Below are positions 24,907 to 63,456 of a stretch of DNA of 64,000 nt, piece after piece. Both the position numbers and the translations under genes were made by a program. Source of the stretch: Protea cynaroides (Eukaryota > Streptophyta > Magnoliopsida > Proteales > Proteaceae); assembly GCA_028583415.1 (NCBI GenBank), contig CM053276.1, positions 118,573,002-118,637,001 of the forward strand, in the 5' to 3' direction. Positions within the stretch are counted from its first letter, which is position 1. Each line of letters begins with the position of its first letter. The notes under the pieces are model-generated. The model saw nothing but the letters and a program-made list of their open reading frames with translations. It made no database searches and was not told where the DNA came from.

Positions 24907-26150
24907 ATGGCTTCAACACTTGCAGAGGCTTATGCAGAGATTTATAGAGATCAACCTGTCCACCTCCAATATCATAATCACCTAGATTTGGGATCATTAG
25001 GTGAAGTACCTGAATCACATGCCTGGCCTCCACTGGATAACTACTCATCCAGTGTAGAGCCAGTCCCTGTTATTGACCTCACAGACCCTGAAGCTGTGAA
25101 GCTTGTGGGTCATGCATGCAGGACGTGGGGTGTATTCCAAGTCACAAACCATGGCATCTCCATGCGCCTTCTCAAGGACGTCGAGTCTGAGAGCTGGCGC
25201 CTTTTCTCCCTTCCTCCCCAACAAAAACTCAAGGCCGCTCGTTCACCAGATGGAATCTCTGGATATGGCCTCGCGCGAATTTCTTCCTTCTTCCCCAAAC
25301 TGATGTGGTCCGAAGGCTTCACCATCGTCGAATCACCCGTTGAACATGCTCGCCAGCTTTGGCCCCAGGACTATAGCAACTTCTGGTAATCAAACACATG
25401 ATCAATGTGTCGTGCTGATATGCATGCAGTTGCCAAGATATGGAGAAACAACTGCAACTAAGCCGAACCACTACTTTGTTTAACTTTAAGCAATATGCAA
25501 ATTAAAGGGATTATAATGGAAACTATGGCCCACATATTTTTCTTTATTTATATTGATCTGATGTACTTAGTGATGGTTTTTCATGCAGTGCTGTTATGGA
25601 AGAATACCAGAATGAGATGAAACAGCTTGCAGAGAGACTGCTGTGGCTGGTGCTGGGATCTTTGGGCATAAACAAAAAAGATATCATATGGGCAGGTCCA
25701 AAGGGCGATTTTGGTGATGCCTCAGCTGCGTTACACTTGAATTCATATCCGCCGTGCCCAGAACCAAATCGGGCCATGGGTCTTGCTGCACACACAGACT
25801 CGACCCTCCTCACAATCCTATACCAAAACAGCACAAGTGGTCTGCAGGTTCTCAGGGATGGAGCAGGCTGGGTGACAGTACCTCCCCTCGCTGGTGGACT
25901 TGTTGTCAATATAGGAGACCTTCTTCACATCCTCTCCAATGGCGAGTACCGGACTGTTCTCCACCGTGCAGTCGTTAACCGTACCCACCACCGGCTCTCC
26001 ATTGTTTACTTCTCCGGACCTCCAACGAACGTTCAAATCTCACCCCTCTCAAGGCTAGTTCCTCCTCTCTATCGTCCAGTGACATGGACCGAATACCTGG
26101 GAGCCAAGGCAAAGCATTTCAACAACGCATTGTCATCAATTCGCCTATGA
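24907..26150 (+). CDS. GA3ox: gibberellin 3-beta-dioxygenase (GA3ox)
   Basis: Exons 24907-25385 and 25589-26150 join (TTCTG|GTAATC ... CATGCAG|TGCTGT) to encode 346 residues. The start MASTLAEAYAEIYRDQ sits in a strong context (GCCATGG) and downstream of the TATA box. Core motifs are complete: His228 and Asp230 in AAHTDST, His285 in VLHRA, Arg295/Ser297 in HRLS. The stretch HLNSYPPCPEPNRAMGLAAH and NSTSGLQVLRDGAGWVTVPP are close to the GA3ox consensus. The product makes bioactive GA4/GA1. It shares the single intron position with the diverged minus-strand copy 5.2 kb away, so the two arose by inverted duplication. GA3ox genes are usually repressed by GA feedback; no specific element for this was identified here. 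Confidence 0.92.
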
Positions 26151-26892
26151 ATGATAACAATAGCGTGAAAGTATACTCTGGTTAAGTAAGGATCACCTTC
26201 ACCTTCATCTTCATCTTCATCAGTGTTAGTTTTACCCATTCTCTAAAGACTCTTTCTGCATGTATCCTTGTGGTGATAATAATAGAGTGTGCAATCCAGT
26301 TGAACTCCCATTACTTAGCAAAGCCCAAGCGGATAAGATATATCAAATGATGTAAAGGGATGCAGACAAATGGTTTCTGTTTGTTTCCTTGTATGGGCCG
26401 GAGGCGCACATTTGAGTATTCACTCAAAGCGACAGTTTTATGCCCTATATATAGAGGAAAGCCGGCTTTCAATGAATTTGACAATCATCAAGTGGTTAAA
26501 ACTTGAAATCGAGCACTAGACTACAACATGGTAGGGGTGAAAGAATAAAACCGGGACGCATGATAATTAGTTTACAAACACGATAGCAAGAGGGTTATCT
26601 ATTTTGTGATAGGACAGAGTTCGTTGTGGCATACAGGCTCCAGTCCATACGATGCTCGACCTCTGTGCCCATTTGTTGATCGACACTGGCAGGCCAGCCT
26701 TCGGATAGGAAGAAAGAAGTTTTAAAAGTTCTCTGACATGTTCGTAGCTTTCACTCTCATCTATGGTAGTAGGCAAGTTACAATTATAGAAACTTGAAAA
26801 CAACCTCCAGCTTCCATATCCCCGAACAAAGAAAGCTCACCTCTAGGACAAAAACACACCATAGTACATAGAAAGAAAATTCAAGTATTAGC
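26151..26892. other. 3' flank of GA3ox and spacer
   Basis: A (TTCATC)n-like patch is at about 26198-26220. No gene was recognised. Confidence 0.4.
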
Positions 26893-27930
26893 TGTTGGGA
26901 ACCAAACACTTCCATATATATGTGAATCAGAGGATATCAAATCAAAATATAAAATGGAAAAAAAAAAAACAAATTAAGCAATCCAACAAACACAACCACA
27001 ATACACCAAATTTTAACGTGGAAAACCCTTCAATAAGAAGAAAAAACCACGAGACTTAGGCTCTTTTTGGTATAGTTTATATTTATGTTTATGAATTATT
27101 TATAATAAATCATTGATGAAAACAAATTAAGAGTCATAAATAATCACTATTTAAAACCACTAGACATAAAGAAGTAATAATAGATTATCACAATAATGAT
27201 AAACACCTTCTAATCTATTTGTAAATTTTAGATTATATCAATTTATTTTAAATATAAATAAGAACCATAAACCATACCAAACAACTACATATGTTATAAT
27301 GTATTATATAATTAATTCTGTAATACCTAAAAGAGCCTTAGTCCAGGCAAAGCTTCCACATAATAGGATTACAAAGTTTAGTCTTCTCAAACTTTATACC
27401 CAAGTTTGAGGTTCACAAGAAAATGAAACACAAACAATCAACTTGAAAGAATACAATGTTACCTCTCAAACACCATTACGATGGTACTTTTCACCTCTAG
27501 AAGCCCCAAAAGAACCTTCCAATCACTTGGATAGAACTACCAGAAAGCACAAGCTACTAATCCAATTTGTCGGTTAAAAGAAAGGGTCAAAGATAGCAAG
27601 AATAACCTCTAGAAAGGCTTGAACTCGAGGTAAAACTTTTGATGTAAAATTCTACGCTTCATCTTTTCCGAGAGAAATCCAAAAAAGCTTATCCAAAGTA
27701 GCTTGTCAAGAAAGCTTTCTCATTTCTACAAAACCCATTAATTCTCTCTCTTATAAAGAATTAACACCTTTTTTATTTTTCCAAAGTCTTTTCATTTTCC
27801 CACTAATTCACTTAAAAGTAAATTCAAATTTTAAATCATTCTTCCCCTTTTTCATAAAATGGGATCTCTTCCATATGCTTTCAATTTCAACACTCCCATA
27901 TGGGACTGGACCCAACATGGGCAAAACCCA
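26893..27930. repeat. LTR-like dispersed repeat, copy 2
   Basis: It begins TGTTGGGAACC and approaches its end with GGACCCAACA (27915), i.e. short inverted ends of the LTR type, and contains text common in plant LTRs (GTGGAAAACCCTT, ACTTAG..TCCAGGC). The interior is interrupted by a 277-bp MITE (27060-27336). From 27370 it matches the repeat at 16075-16600. No target duplication is evident, so the exact ends are uncertain. Confidence 0.55.
27060..27336. mobile_element. 277-bp MITE with 5-bp target duplication
   Basis: Ends GCTCTTTT / AAAAGAGC are inverted, and CTTAG flanks both sides (27055-27059 and 27337-27341). Removing the element restores the usual host text GACTTAGTCCAGGC of the surrounding repeat, which supports the insertion directly. 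The subterminal TTTGGTATAGTTTAT is repeated inverted as ATAAACCATACCAAA. It carries no coding capacity. Confidence 0.85.
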
Positions 27931-30900
27931 TCAGTAACCTGGTCAATGCTAGTCATAACAGTCTTTCCTTCTCCAATGGACACCCAAAATTTTCAAAAAA
28001 TAAAGTTTTTGTTTTTAGATATTGAACTGTATCCCCTGTCAGAGACATAGCTCTGAGCAATTTGTACATCTAGGGTTAACTCTAACCACTCTTAAAATAC
28101 TAATCTTTTCATTATTTATTTTACTTGCCAAAAAAAAAAAAAAAAAAAAAAAAACTTGTAAATCTGGGGTATGAGAGCGCTAGAAGAGAAAACTGCCACT
28201 TGCAGCAAATAAATGAGCACAACCTTATATGCCAGAGCCCAAAAAAGAAAGTATTAGACAATGTAGTAAACTATAAGATTACCAATTGACGTTGATTTAG
28301 CATAACACAAACTTGAATGTCTCTACTTTCATGATAGAATTAAGTACCTTTAATTAGAAATCTACTTCTAAAGTTTCTCATTCTTTGAACATTTCTCCTG
28401 GAAATTGTAAGATGTGATTAGAAAAATTGAATACAAAAAATTGCAAATGCAGTATTGGCATGAACTCGAATAATTAGACTCCACTGGGGTTACAGTAAGC
28501 AGTCACAATATCTTCTCATACCAATAATATATATCACGGTTAGGTTAGCCCAGTCATCTTTTTTAAATTTAGCTTCAATATGATTTAACCACAAGCAATA
28601 TTGCCATACATTAAAGGGTTGTTTTGCTTGGACTGTTTTCATTAAAATTGTCTTCCTAATGACTAAACCACAAACTTCTTTGAGACAGCACACTGGATCT
28701 AATTTACCAAGTAAAATTTCAAGGCATCCTCCCAGGCCACCACAAGATTCCCACTGGATTCTTTACAGCATTATACCAGATTGTCATGACAGACATGAAG
28801 TATATTGGCTGACACAGTGGACTCTAATCAACAAAAGCTTCCCTCTCTTAGAGATATCCACCCTTACAAGCATCAATTCTCTTCTCAAACCTTACAGTTA
28901 ACTTACACTCAGATTTTTTGTTGCAACAGTCAACTAGAGAAACCCATAATACAATGACAGCAGTACATCACTAAGCCTCTAAAATTGAGGAAATATAACA
29001 ATCCCACTCAAGCCCCTTGCATGTAGAGAGGCTACATATTGCATGATCAGATATGATGCTGTTCCATTCCCTTCAAAATAAATCAAACACAATCTCATGG
29101 AAATCCTAGGAAGACCAAAAGTATAGCATTTCCCAGTAACATACACTATGCACTAGGTAGGAGTTATTGCTGAGGATCTGCTCTGATTTATCTCCTTCAA
29201 CACGAACAGCAGCAAGCAGATATCACACAAAAGAACCTCACACTAATAGTTCTTTAAGACCAGGCAAGAACAAATTCTTAAAATTCCTTGAACAATTACG
29301 AATTGGCAGCCAGACATATTCAAGTAAATGGCCATTCTTCTAATAAGAAGGTTCACAGTTTCTCCGTCATCCTCACATAGAAAAACATAGTTTGCATTAC
29401 ATAGTTCGGAATTTCAGCTGAAATACCAAAATTTTGATGGTTTATCTCAGTTTCGACCAAGGTCGAAATGAAACAGGCTGCAACTAAAGGAGTTTACAAG
29501 GTTTTTTTCCAAAATTTTGACTCATTTCGGGAATTTCAGTCATTTCAACTCATTTCTAACAACATTTCAAATCAAATTTCAATGAATTTGCCCCTTTTGT
29601 TTGAATGCTCCAGAGCTGCTAGAAAGCCTCATTTTTTTTTCTTTGAAAAATCCTTAAATTTGTTGTTGAATCAACGCTTGGTGTTGATTGTGGAACATCC
29701 ACTTCAACATTTGGGTGTATTTGAAGATTATTTGGCCAAAATTTTCAGATTTCAGATTTCCCACTTATAAGGCTGTTGTGACGAACTTTGGGAGATTCTT
29801 CAGTCTTAAATACTAATGCCTATTTCAATTATTTTGATTAAATGTTGTCCTCTAGGACTAAATTACTTATTTATGTGTAGAATTATTAAAAGAAAAGGAT
29901 ATACAGTAGGCTACAATGTAAACTAGCAACTTAGGGTCCGAAGCCAAATTACCACTTTGGATTTTTTTTCTCTTTATCTAATGATTCAAATGTGTAGACA
30001 TGCTTAATTATGCAATACCTAAAGTTTCAGGAAAAATTCCAAGTTTTGGCCATCGAAATAACCATTTCAAAATTTTCACCAAAATGAACCAAATTTCGAT
30101 ACTGAAATGCCAAATATTCCAGTTTCAGTTGAGGTTGAAATAGCCTTGGAAATCAAAATTTAGAATTTTCGGTTTGCAATCACCTTTGTTTTAAAACTAA
30201 GAGGTAAAAAAAAGAGAACAATATATTATTTTCCTATTACTAACATTTTGTTCCTAAAAAATCAACAAAGTTTAACTTTTAAAAATGGAACCCAAAAAGG
30301 AATTTTACCAGTTGTGATGGTGAATTAACAGCATACAAGGTGAGACTGATTCCCGCTACATGACCACAACAACTAACTAAAGATGTTTTGAATTAGATAG
30401 CTACAATTGATTTTCAGCAGAAGCTTGAAGGACAATAGGAAAATCACTAAGGTATACATAATGAAAACTTTGGCAATTACTTGGTAAGCCAGCAGTTTAG
30501 TTATTAGACACATTACCATGGATGCAGGACCTATTTATCATTATGTAAGGTTATTCCAGTACGAGATCCATGAAACATGATTGGTGAGAAATTATGTAAT
30601 AAAATCAGGGAGCAGGATTACTAACCTCACACCCTGATGCAGTTACAACTCAATGCAAGGGCTAAGAAAAGAGCCCACGAGTTGGGCTGGGTCTTGCTTA
30701 GTAAAGGTTTGAACTTTGTTTTAAGTGCTTAGCATTGAGCTAAAGTTAGTTTAGTTTTTTATTCAAATGTTTTATTTGTAAAGCCTATCTATGAGGCTCA
30801 TTGGTTTTAATTAGCTTCTAATTATAGCCCATTCCGATAGCTTAGGTATTAAGTTTCAATTAGATGAGTTTTAATGCATTTAGTAGTTTCTATTTTAGGA

Positions 30901-32384
30901 TTTCAGCAGTCCATATGTAAGTAAGCCTACTTATAGTTGGCAACTGTTTTAGCCTTTTAGGAGATAAAGCAATGTAGGGGCTAACTAGTTCCATGGCTTG
31001 TCTTTGTTTTGCTTATGTGAGACTCAGAACTGTGTGAAATTCAACAGCCTGTTGTAGGAAATCAAGGTATATTGATGGGAATTCAACAAGGTCCAAGGTG
31101 GGAAGCCTAAAATCATATTTTCTTCTTCCATTAGCTAAGTATACTGTTTGTAAGCTTTAATTCAAGATCTAAAACATGTTTACCTCAGTCCTTTAACCCC
31201 CTTCTTCTCGTATAATTTCTAACCTATTAGTGGCTCTCGGATATAGGTTCCGTTTTGGGGATTAATATCACTCTCAAATTTAGAACTGCTGCTTATATGT
31301 ATTTAATGCATATCAGTTTCAAATTGGGGCTGTTATTACCATTAGTTACACTAAATCTGGGACATGAAATTCTGCATATCTGTTATAGTTCTGGACACCT
31401 ATTTGCACTCTCGGTTTTCCTGGTTATTGATGCTTATCGCTTCAATTTATTGCTGAATTTTGATTCAATGTTTGATGAATTAATTTGCTCATTAATCAGC
31501 AATCAATTTGACTTAGTGCTATTCCTAGTCTAGCAAGGAGTTTGTCATAGCTTAACATCTATCCTTTGGATCAACTTCATCCTTTGATATCACTCTTTAA
31601 TCATTATTGGTTGTCTTACTACAAATTCTGATTTGCATCTATTCTGATTTGCATCTAACGCTAGGATCTTCAGATCTGAATTTTCTTTAATTTTAGTCTT
31701 ACTAGTATGTCGTAGTCCTTGTCCAACCTGGACTTATTCATATCATTAAATTTGTCTGTTGGAATGCATCCAAATTCGAATACATTATCTCTAACATTGT
31801 TTGCTATATCATCTCAAATTCTGGCGTCCATCCCACCGTTAGATTTCCTGATATTTACTGTTTTTAATATTCTGATTGTTTGGTTCATTCACTATGATCC
31901 TGGTTTTGGAGTGTTTCCGAGTCCTACACCTGCTCAGCCTTAGAAACCCCATCACATCCATACAAGACAGTTAGACAGATGCCTAGTTATGCCACGTGAC
32001 AGGTCGGATGGTGCTGAAATTCTTTCGACAAGTAGACCCCAAGTCCACTACTCACATGTCAAGTTTCAACCCGAACGGAGTTATATAATACGGCAAAATA
32101 AACCATTAAAAAATGCAGGACTATGAAGAGAGACTAATTGGGGGTGGGGGGGGCTTGTTTGAGAGGGTATGCCATTATATGGGAGGGTACAAGATTGAAC
32201 TCAACGCCGAAATTTGGTACATGGTCAATCCAGGCCATCCCATATATATCCAGCAGTTAGAATTGCAACATCAGCCTTCCATATGGCACAACTAGCTATG
32301 CCCACCCATTAATTGCATATGGGCATGCCTGTCCCTGAAAACTTTCACCATAAAATAATTCTTTATCATAAATTATGTTTTATT
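27931..32384. other. repeat-rich intergenic DNA
   Basis: No gene is supported. A long poly-A lies at 28131-28154. The block 29390-30175 is rich in GAAATTTC-type motifs at both ends and has GTTTGCA on each side, so it may be a degenerate inverted-repeat element. The block from about 30634 (TGATGCAGTTAC) to 31250 has the look of an LTR, but its end was not found. A short repeat shared with 2550-2660 lies at 32170-32300. Confidence 0.4.
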
Positions 32385-32830
32385 GTCACTAAAAAGTAAG
32401 TCGGTTATACAACCAGCAATGATGTATAGAGCTGAATATTAGTCAGTCAAGAAACAACATATAAACAAACATCGTGTAACTAAGATGAAAATGTTGAGAT
32501 GGATGAGTGGTAAAACTAGAAAAGATAAATTAAGGAATTAACAAAATATAGCTCATTTAGGAGTAGTTCCGATACACGATAAGTTGTGAGAAAGTCGTTT
32601 GAGATGGCATTGACATACAACAGAGGCCTATGAAAGTGAATGCTCTAGTATAGAAGGGTAATTTGATGATTGAAGGAGCTAAAAAATCTAAGGGCAGGCC
32701 TAAAATGACTCTAGGATAAGTGAGAAAAGACATGTATAGCTTAGGACTAATAACAGCATGGCTTCAAAGTTCAAATAGAATTGAGTATTGTCATTGAAGA
32801 GTAGGTTAGATATATAAGAAGAAACTAGGT
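32385..32830 (+). mobile_element. LINE retrotransposon 3' remnant
   Basis: Plus-strand pieces, with several stops, match the reverse transcriptase C-terminus also seen at 6472-6705: VIQPAMMYRAEY, VTKMKMLRWMSGKTRKDKLR, LGVVPIHDKL, ESRLRWH. The downstream text matches the 3' part of that LINE. It is degenerate and 5'-truncated. Confidence 0.75.
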
Positions 32831-32869
32831 TTTTTCTTTTACATTATGCTCTGAAATTATTATAATTGG

Positions 32870-33406
32870 TTGTTGGAGAGGTTTGTTTCTTCCTAATAGG
32901 GCATCTAAATGACCAATGGGTGTCACTATTAGTGACATGTCTAAATGGTCAACAAACAAGTCTTTTGGCAGACACACGGTGTTTGGGCATGCTCTTTGGA
33001 GACACCTTTGGTGGTGTCTCTTCTACTCTTATAAATAGAGAGGAAGCTTAGTCCATTTAAAAAACATTGATAACAAGAACATCACCAACAACAAGGTTCC
33101 TCCTTTTGACTGTTGGCTTTGATTTTTATCTACTGTGCATAGCCTTCTGAATTTCTAAGTAAACTTGAGAGTGAATGCAACACTTTTCCAGTTTTCCTTT
33201 GAGGGTTGTTTTATCTTGGAGGTTGAAATGTAAAGAACCCGGAGTGCACTAATAGGGGGTGTTTACTACCTTAAGGAGAGTGCTTCTAGTGGCATGACTC
33301 ACCCTACTCTAGCAATATCTATGTAATTGATATATCAGTTCATTCTTGAGGTTCAGTTCAATCTCCTTACAAGTGGAGATATTACTTCAATCAGGTGATT
33401 ATTTTA
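32870..33406 (+). repeat. possible solo LTR
   Basis: Starts TGTTGGAGAGG and has the organisation of a plant LTR: a TATA-like TATAAATAG near 33032 and a downstream CT/TG-rich leader. No second LTR, primer site or target duplication was found, so this is tentative. Confidence 0.35.
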
Positions 33407-34517
33407 TCCAATAACTATGGGGAGAAATTAGGGAAGAACTTATGGGAGAGAAGATACCAAGAGAAGGAAGAGGAATCTTCAATCATGGGGAAGGAGAGGG
33501 GAGAAAGGGAAAAAAATCTCCCACAGTGGGGAAGGAGAGAAGAGAAAAAGATATCAAGAGGGAAAATATCTTATCAAATTGAGAGGAGAGAGGAGAAAGT
33601 GAGAGGAGGGAGAGAAAGCATTGACCAGCTGGACACGCAGGAGGGTGGTAGTCCAACAGCCTTCAAACTTCAACATCAATTTCATTCCATTAATCTCTCT
33701 AAAAATAATCAATGGTTACATGCTGATATATAATGGAAACAAATTGACTCGTAATCTAATAAGACTCAATTGAAGATAAATTTAAACTAAATCCTACTCT
33801 AAAACAAAAGTTAAAACAACTTAATTCAAACTAACTTGAACTTTTAACACTAAAGTGAGACTCTAACTTCTAATCTCGTATGCAAACTTGAAACCCCCAA
33901 AGATGGTCTCATAAAAAAGGCCTGTTAGATCAATAATCCCAAAAACAAAAGACCTAAGGCTTATATAACCCAACCATATACCAGAATAAACTATCATGAG
34001 GCCCAATCAGCTGATTGGACACCGAGAAGAACATAGGTTTTCATCTTCCATACGGGCTAATGATATTGAATACCCAGAAACAAATATTAACAGAGACCTA
34101 CATCCAGGCAGGAAAAAGGTACTCGATCCATCAAAAATAAGAAATGAAGCACAAGTGAGAATAGAACAAGCAGCACACCTTAAATGGTTCAAACAGTGAT
34201 ATCAAACTCTGAATTGTATTGCCAGCCTCGGCAACAATTTTCTTCCTATAGGTTGCACCCCATTCAAGACATTAGTCTCCTTCTGATATTGGAGAATAAC
34301 AAAGTAACAAAATTGAGAAGGTAATATGAACTAAAATGTAAAACCAAATAATCCAAGCATCCACAAACCAAAGATTAAGAAATTTAATTAGGAAAAAAAA
34401 AACACAAACACTTAAAAGGACATTCTGATTATTAGTAGAACATTGATTTACATGGGAAATTCAAGCATTAGTAGTCATTAAATAGGAAAAACCAGAAACA
34501 GTAATCAACGGTATGCT
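33407..34517. other. intergenic, purine-rich then AT-rich
   Basis: 33410-33640 is strongly purine-rich (GGAGAGA-type). No gene was recognised. The final part is presumed 3' UTR of the minus-strand gene ending at 34518. Confidence 0.4.
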
Positions 34518-35592
34518 TCAATTTACGGAATATTCAGAAGAGAATTTATCAACTAACTGTTCCTTTAAATTGGCTAGCAAAATCTTAACTGAATTTTCTG
34601 CAAGACTCAACTTTTCCTCAAGTTGTTGAATAATGTACGCCTCCTCTTCATCTAATTAACAACATGTAGGTTAGCCACCCATGACATTTAAGAAACAGAT
34701 GAGAAGCAATGGCTCCACACATGTTCCTGAATTGATGTCTACATACATAGGCTTGATCGGTTGCAACGGAAATTAAAAGGAAGAGAAAGGAAGAGAAACG
34801 AAAATTTCAAATTTAAAAGGTAAACTTCCTAAAGATAATCATTAAAAGGATAAGCAAAGGTATGTAAGAAGAACTCGGGTTCGAAGGTTGATAAAATTAA
34901 AGAGGGGGACAGAGCAGAGAATTTGGTGGGGCATATGTTCCTCACCTATGGTGTTATAACTTATACCCAGAGAATTAGAATTTAAAGATAAAAATGAAAT
35001 AACATGGGAAGGTAACATTAAAAGTATTCAACCAAACACAAAACGTTATATATACAAAGATGTATAGAGAGATATAAAAGGCTGCTCCTCCGTAAAAGAA
35101 GTATAGTATAACTGTCATATGACGAAGCAATTAAAATTACCTAATATGTGGTCTCAGGTCCCATTGTGAGGACACGACTCACGACAACGTTACCCACTAA
35201 ACAACAGGATAGAGAGCTTTATAGTGAAGGCCTTGGATTTGGTGAGCATGGAGAGGGTAAGGATATCGCATTGACATAAGAGCCACTCCAATAATTTGTG
35301 TGGGAGGCCTTGGTGGGAGAGAATTTGGAATTCGGGAAAATGGCTTCGGTGGCGGTGATACACCGGCCAAGGCCATGACGAACCTACCAGTATCAGATTC
35401 AGAGAGGTCTGAGAGTAGGAGATTGGAACAATAGGACAACCGACCGATGCGAGAAGGTTGATAATGGAATCCAGAAGGAGACATTTCGCTGCTTTTCTTT
35501 CTCGGCTCCCGACCTTGGAGTTTGTTGGTGCTGAGTCTACAGACTGCAGTTGAGTAATTGAGTTGGTTACTAACTTTAGCAAAACAAGCCAT
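34518..35592 (-). CDS. uncharacterised 120-residue protein
   Basis: Exon 1 (35592-35364) and exon 2 (34651-34518) join in phase across a 712-bp GT..AG intron (GGCCG|GTGTAT ... TTAATTAG|ATGAAG). The product begins MACFAKVSNQLNYSTAVCRL and is rich in Ser, Arg and Lys with few acidic residues over the first 60 positions, like a mitochondrial or plastid targeting peptide. It then has SESDTGRFVMALA. Exon 2 encodes an acidic-to-amphipathic helix (DEEEAYIIQQLEEKLSLAEN, then SVKILLANLKEQLVDKF) that looks like a coiled coil. I do not recognise the family. Retention of the intron would give a 131-residue variant with a Pro-rich tail. Correct phase, good splice sites and a clean stop make a real gene likely. 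Confidence 0.65.
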
Positions 35593-38101
35593 GATTCTGT
35601 TTTGATATTGATCCGAAATCAATTTCAGAAGATTGTACACCAAATTCTATTCCTACTATAAATTGAAATAGTGCTTCAACGATCAACCTTGAGGTTGGAT
35701 CCTCTCCCCAGCTTGGTGGTCGTACAATTTTACTGCAACATGACTGACCCCTTCACATTGGATCATCATCCTCCAAACAGAAAAATGCCAAATGAACGAG
35801 TCTCATTTTAATTGAGATGTCTCGTCTACTATTTATAATTGAATCCAAGGTTTATCCTTTATTTTATATAATTGCATAAAATTATAAAAGTATCTCACAA
35901 TTATAAATGATTACTATATTTGGATTTTGGAACAAGGTATGGGTAATTAGTATCAAAGCAAAAAATGCTATAAAATTTGCTTAAATTTCGCTTTTGGGAG
36001 TAATAGAATAATTTCGAATGCACAACACAGAAACAGAGTGCGTACTCTTTCCTCTTATTGGGAGGGGTTCTCTGATACGAAGATCAGAGAAATCGAAGGT
36101 GCAAGAACGAGAAAGGGAAATTATGCAATTTCATAGAGATTTGTACACTTTTTAAAGTGGATGATTGAAGACCATGAAATCCCTTAATTAATTGATTGAC
36201 ATATCAGAAAAACTTTTCTTTTAAATCAAAATATGATTATTTACTCTTACATTGCAGAGAAAGAGAGAATATTGACCAACTCTGCTTCAATTAAAGGCAT
36301 TAGAAACTGGATGTAAGATCAAAGATATCATCGTTAGATTGATGTAGAAGTGGATCAAATTGCCAGGATTAGACCTCAAGGGCATTTTCTGCTAATGTTG
36401 GAGACGAAGTAGTTGATGAAATCATTGCAGTTGAAAGGTCAGAGCGTTGTTTTAGTAATCGGTATCTGTCACAAGATCGGTCTCAACTCTCAACTGATAC
36501 TAACACGAATTAGTCGTTCTAATACCTATTACTAGAACTACTCAGTACTCACCCAATGTTTATGTTAATCAAACTACCCAATTTGAGTTTTGATATTACA
36601 AAATTAGATTCCTTACAAAATTATCCAAAACAGGATGATAATCAAACTACCCAATTTGAGTTTTGGTATTAGGAAATTACCCAAAGCAATGTTCTCCTCA
36701 GGACCTCAGTACTTTTTTTTTTTTTACATTATTCTTACCCCAATTGCTCTCTCTCTCTCTCTCTCTCCACCAAATTAACCCACCCGCAACTGACCACGGC
36801 TGACAGCCCTTCATGCCGGTATCACATTGCCCATGCTGCACAGCATCGTAGCACTAGCATTGGAGAGACCAGGGGAATCTCTTCATATAGAAGCAAACAC
36901 CGCTGGCCTGCATAGATCTTTAATTCATAACATGTATTTTCTGTTTGGTTAATGAATGAGATCGTTCAATGTGGGAGTTTACCCCTTGGTTCCTTCATCA
37001 ATTGCTTGATATAGAGGAACCAGTTTTCCTCTCTAAAGATTGCAGTAAGACAGACTTCTACAGGATATTGGAGACTGATCACTTGTCCCATCCAGTCAAA
37101 ATCCAACCAGCAAAGATGGCTCCTCCAGAGAAGAGACGACTCCGACAAGATGTGGCAAGGGCAGCTTCGCTGTAAGCAGTGGAGGTTTGAGTACTGCTAA
37201 AGGTGGTGCCCAGCAGGAGCCAAACCCACATACACATTAGACTTCGTGGGTACCAAAATCTACAAAATCTACAAAAACTCGAGATGAATTTGATGCTGAT
37301 AGTTTAGCTGGATTTAGTGGTGCTGAAAGTTTGATTGCAGAGACAGCTCTGTTTTACAGCTTAAAAGGGACCCTCAACTAAAACCACCCTTTTGATGCCT
37401 GTGAGGGTTAGAATTCATAGTTCCTTTCGATATTTTGGGGGTTGTCAAAACTGCCCCTTCAACTCTGGTGACAACGGGTCATCGCCGTTAGCTATGCCGA
37501 CACCTTCTACTGGCGTAACTACTACTTCAGAGAAGGGGACTGAATTGCCAAACCTCAATGATGCCCATGGTTTTCGTATCTTCATTCGACTTGGCCATCA
37601 CTGATAATTAGTTCGCAGAACCCATCAAGGTCCACCAATGCAGCAGTTCAACAGAAGAGTACAGGTTGAAGGCTTCAACAAGCCAAATACATCAACCATA
37701 ACTGGAGAGCATCTCAGGCAGCAAGAATTTTCAATGGCATAAACTCATCAAAGGGTTGGTTTGAAATCGATGCACAAACTTTATATAGTGTGTATATATT
37801 ACAAAAACTGATTGAAGTATTTCCAAAGACATGCATGTGTTAACAGGGCTAATACCACGACTGGCTGACACTACTACAACTACAACAGTAATAATCAAGA
37901 TGGTTAGTACCTGGGTTGACACTCTTCTGATGTTAGCTAGGGTTTGTGGGACTAAAAAGAAGACGCATGGATAAGGTCTAGAAACCCTTTTCCCTGCTAG
38001 CCCACTACAATCAAAACAAACACTAAAACAGTAGCCCTGCCATGAACAACAAATACACAAGCAGCATCTGTTTACCCATCAAATTATGGCACCGACAACA
38101 A
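35593..38101. other. intergenic and LEUNIG 3' flank
   Basis: A 30-odd-base direct repeat (AATCAAACTACCCAATTTGA...) starts at 36567 and 36640. A (CT)n tract lies near 36749-36767. 36960-37620 has exon-like composition but frames broken by stops; I could not assign it. The segment next to 38101 is presumably the 3' UTR of LEUNIG. Confidence 0.4.

Positions 38102-63456
<25,355 letters not shown>

Noticed and set aside
26567..26803. 78-codon frame on the minus strand
   Set aside because: No recognisable domain, promoter or homologous motif; length is expected by chance.
30634..31250. Possible solo LTR starting TGATGCAG
   Set aside because: No matching end, second LTR or target duplication could be found.
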